Below, piece by piece: positions 61,025-64,000 of a stretch of DNA of 64,000 bases. The stretch is from positions 248,001-312,000 of the forward strand of contig JAACJM010000047.1 in assembly GCA_013368315.1 (NCBI GenBank), given 5' to 3'. Each line of letters begins with the position of its first letter. Within the stretch, counting starts at the first letter, position 1. A program made the translations under genes and the position numbers. The notes below the pieces were generated by a model. That model was not told the DNA's origin. It searched no databases and saw nothing but the letters and a program-made list of their open reading frames with translations. The DNA is from Tetrapyrgos nigripes (taxonomy: Eukaryota; Basidiomycota; Agaricomycetes; Agaricales; Campanellaceae).

Positions 61025-62358
61025 TACGTGAAGACTAGACGTAAATGGATGTAGGGACATGTCAATTTTTCGTTGGCTAATACTATCTATCTCTTCGTAA
61101 TTGGTCCACCCCCTCAATGAGAGAAGTGCATCTGTTCCAACTCTGAAAACAGTCAGCTTCTGACTCCACTGAGGAGTTTTTCGGTCCGTGATTGGCTGAG
61201 AAGGCAGTGTATGATGGTATGAGGAGCAGCCTTCAAGAAAACGATGGCCCAGACACTGGCGAAGAATCTTCCAGGTTTATAATGGCATGAACGATATTCA
61301 GACTGATGATCAATGACGCGCTTGGTTGTTCTTCAAAACAGTAACGGCGGAATCCAGTCACTGGGATTGCATCTTAACCGGCCTTGAGAGTACAATCCCA
61401 AGATCCCGAGGCTGGTCTCCGAAAAGTCTCTGAAGCCTCGGAAGTAACTCTGGTACGTCTTCGTTTCGATGCATCACTTATGACCGCTAATCTTACCATT
61501 CGAGGCACTCAACAAGTCACCCTGAACTTGAGGCCTACGTACATCTATATGGTCACAAAATGACCGACAGTAACATCTCATATATATGTCCACTGTTTTC
61601 CATTCTATAATTTCATATTGTTGTATTGACACTCATCTTCAGGATAGAGACTATTCCAGTATCCATAGTCGCATATGCCTGTTATCACGCATACATATAT
61701 TTTGCCGGCGGTCCGTCCTTACTTACCTTTTGGTGGCTTCGAATGACTCGAGAGATGGGAAACTCTCATGAGCATACGAAGAGCATACCGTCATTGTTCC
61801 CCTAAAAAGACAAGTGAAACCCAGCTACGATCAGGAAATGGGCGGTGTGAGACTAGAGATGCGGGGATGAAGCGAGTGAATAGAGATGTAAAGCATAACA
61901 AGTTCAAGCTATGGACTACTTACTAACGCTTCTATCTTGCTATCTGATTCATTTTGTGCTCATACCGAGGTTGCATAGAGTTTTGGGGCTGTGGCTGGCT
62001 GTGGGTGAAGTGGACCTGGAGGTGATCGGGACATGACACATGGATATGGCGATCAGAAACAGTTTGTTAGTCTTCTACCACATTCTAATATTTTTCATCT
62101 TACTATTATGGACTTTCACATCCTTCTCTCAGACGCTGAATACTCTACTAAATCCGAGAAGCGTAGGTTTGACAGCAGGTGAGATCTTTCTGTTCTCATT
62201 GACATCATTCGCATTTATCAAACTCCTTTGGCGAATGCCTCAGCTCGTCTTGCCCGACCCTTTCGTCCATTCCTTCCGGTCGTCATTTGCGTTCTTCATC
62301 ACTCAGACCTAATCAAAGTCACACTTCCACCCCCTCCAATGAACCTAATTCGCTGAGA
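61025..62358. other. Intergenic region, possible 5' exons of the next gene
   Basis: 1.3 kb. 61025-62000 shows no convincing gene. At 62040-62280 there are splice-like borders (CAG/GTGAG about 62179, CTCAG acceptor about 62243), and the next gene's reading frame is open back through this acceptor. Upstream exons of that gene may therefore lie here. Confidence 0.4.
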
Positions 62359-63057
62359 ATGACGTCGAAGCGCGCTGAGCCCCTATATCCGGACTCGCCA
62401 CAGCATCTTCATAACCCAAAACGCCCTGCTGTAGGAAGACATATGACCATGAAAAAGTCGAAAACAGATCGTTCTTCACTCAGTAACGAGAGAAATCGCG
62501 TACCTAAGCGGCGCTATGTGAAGAGAAAGAACGGTGCTTCATCGTCGCAAACTTCCTCCTATTCCGAGGACGAGGGATTGGACCCAGGTTCCGAGTCCAG
62601 CTTCTCCAAATCCTCCCCAACAGCAGCTGCACAAACGCGTCGGAATCGCTACCAAACCACTGTTCCTTCACAGTCTCGTCTACGTCAATCGCTCAAACTC
62701 TCCTCCACGCTGCCGCTCTGTCGTGTCCCATCTATAATGGACATCTTTCTCGACGCTCGTTCACCTTCTGTCGATTACGATGAAGAAGTTTTCCTAGAGA
62801 TTGCGGACCGGAGCACCTGGCTTCTGCGCCGCTGCGATTGTAGAGAGTACGAGTTCTTGGATGAGCATAGTCTACGGGTCTACTGGGCCGACCAAGGTCG
62901 TCGAGCGAGTATCTGGCTCGGTCTCGGGGGTACTGGAAGCGCTTCTACAGCTTTTACGGGACCGTTGACACAGCTACCCGACTCATTTGAGCGCTCTACT
63001 GCAACTTGGACCGACAGTGACGCAGCTGTTGGCGGTAGCGCTGCAAGCGAGTGGTAG
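62359..63057 (+). CDS. Basic/disordered hypothetical protein
   Basis: Not recognised. From ATG 62359 (MTSKRAEPLYPDSPQHLHNP) the frame continues 232 residues to TAG 63055-63057. The longer frame back to 62287 begins with TTG, and it may be preceded by an upstream exon. The N-terminal half is basic and Ser-rich (KRRYVKRKNGASSSQTSSYS), suggesting nuclear localisation. A more ordered C-terminal half reads SIMDIFLDARSPSVDYDEEV and FLEIADRSTWLLRRCDCREY. No motif of a known family is seen. Confidence 0.55.
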   Translation: MTSKRAEPLYPDSPQHLHNPKRPAVGRHMTMKKSKTDRSSLSNERNRVPKRRYVKRKNGASSSQTSSYSEDEGLDPGSESSFSKSSPTAAAQTRRNRYQTTVPSQSRLRQSLKLSSTLPLCRVPSIMDIFLDARSPSVDYDEEVFLEIADRSTWLLRRCDCREYEFLDEHSLRVYWADQGRRASIWLGLGGTGSASTAFTGPLTQLPDSFERSTATWTDSDAAVGGSAASEW

Positions 63058-64000
63058 ATGCGTCGTAGATCCAGGTCCCGTTTAGGGAAATGACGCTGGA
63101 TGATGGGATAGATCCATGGACCAATTACGTTGTGGCTTTTTTCATTTCGCAGCGGCGGTGTCAGGCTCGACCTTTTTACGATGATGATGGTGAAATTGCC
63201 ACCGTCAACATCCAACGTCGTTCTTCGTCAAGAGAAAAAGAAGGAGAAGAAAGGGTGTCCGGTTCTACAGGTTCAGCGGCTCCGGAGATCTGAATCTATA
63301 CTTGCATATACTGTCCCCCGAATCCCGACGGATTGCAATTCCGATTGCTGTCATTCAGCGTCTACGATTATTCTAATTTCGACTCATTATTCTCGGTTGT
63401 TTGGTGGAACCAGTGTCACATTTAATGGTGTTATCTTGTCGTTTTTTTTTGGGGGGGGGGCGGATTGGATTGGATTGGATTGGAAGGTTATCGTTATAAT
63501 TATTTTTTCAGCGCATTACTTATTCACCACTACTACCCCAACATCTATTCCGAATTTCTTTCCATCGTCAACGCGTCCCTTCTTTTCTCGATCTCATTTA
63601 TCTACGCATATAATAATAATCTGATTCAGAATGTCATTGTGTCAGAACCAGCTACTAGTAGGTTTTTAGTCTTAGTACTTACATATGATCATGGTGTAGG
63701 AGCATCATCTATATCCATCCATACTGTCAATAAGTGAATGTACTCTCCGCCTCAGTTTCTCCACTGTCCAGACCTTGACTTCCGCTGCCGACGGAGTGCA
63801 ATAGTTACTAGTTCAGATAGCAGTGGACCGATCGGTTCTACATACCATACACATGATTCGTTGGAATTGAAAACAAGCTTCAGGTCGCGGTACCCTCCGG
63901 TCGACTAGTCGATACGATACAGTAACAGATGGTGGTCCAACGGGGTAGACGGAGATCTGCTGCACACGTATCGTATCGCATCGCATCCCCGTAAATTCCA
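63058..64000. other. Terminal intergenic sequence with homopolymers
   Basis: 943 bp to the window end without a supportable gene. It contains a T-run followed directly by a G-run (63442-63460) and four GGATT units (about 63462-63482). Short plus-strand frames here overlap low-complexity DNA and are not supported. Confidence 0.45.

Noticed and set aside
62040..62312. 90-residue hydrophobic plus-strand frame as a separate membrane protein
   Set aside because: It contains good splice borders and overlaps the next gene's frame, so it is more likely exon plus intron sequence.

Overview
The window is nuclear DNA of a filamentous fungus, most likely an Agaricomycete (Basidiomycota). Genes are dense and on both strands. 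Nearly every gene is cut by several introns of about 50-60 bases with GT(A/G)NG donors and pyrimidine-AG acceptors, and genes are often head to head with under 110 bp between starts. The gene set is eukaryotic (formin, MCM6, VAC14, eIF3f, TOM7, complex I) plus the cutinase, GH18 chitinase, secreted aminopeptidase and PR-1-like protein of a saprotrophic or plant-associated fungus. I assigned exons by reading splice sites by eye; CDS coordinates are whole-gene spans including introns.

Layout. 1-5.9 kb: a formin on the minus strand, cut by the window edge, with a Ras-association-like domain before its GBD/FH3, a long FH1 and FH2. 6.2-9.5 kb: MCM6. 9.6-10.7 kb: an atypical tyrosine/lipid phosphatase, divergent from MCM6. 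10.9-14.6 kb: VAC14 scaffold with a 4-nt first coding exon. 14.8-19.7 kb: cutinase, M28 aminopeptidase and a mitochondrial NAD-type carrier. 19.9-21.6 kb: a non-autonomous Tc1/mariner-like element with 419-bp inverted repeats, a TA duplication and almost no CpG. 21.7-24.5 kb: a GH18 chitinase and two copies of a TATGG-rich repeat. 24.8-31.8 kb: MFS sugar transporter, SET methyltransferase, eIF3f, TOM7 and a small secreted protein. 32.3-38.9 kb: C2H2 zinc-finger factor, F-box protein, mitochondrial PP2C and a disordered protein. 38.9-44.0 and 45.6-48.7 kb: gene-poor stretches with no family I recognise, flanking a CASTOR-like ACT-domain protein. 48.7-57.6 kb: a microbial-type PARG-like protein with a GC-AG intron, an acidic hypothetical protein with an internal duplication, a membrane-anchored SDR and a large disordered protein. 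58.1-63.1 kb: secreted CAP/PR-1 protein, prefoldin subunit 2, complex I NDUFS8-type subunit and a basic hypothetical protein.

There is no biosynthetic cluster; this is mainly housekeeping genome with scattered secreted enzymes. Several proteins touch shared themes: nutrient and vacuole signalling (CASTOR-like, VAC14), mitochondrial function (TOM7, NAD-type carrier, PP2C, NDUFS8) and wall or plant-polymer degradation (cutinase, chitinase, aminopeptidase, CAP). The less ordinary observations are the formin RA-like domain, the CASTOR-like arginine-sensor homologue, the PARG motif completed only across a GC-AG intron, the 4-nt VAC14 exon and the CpG-depleted transposon.
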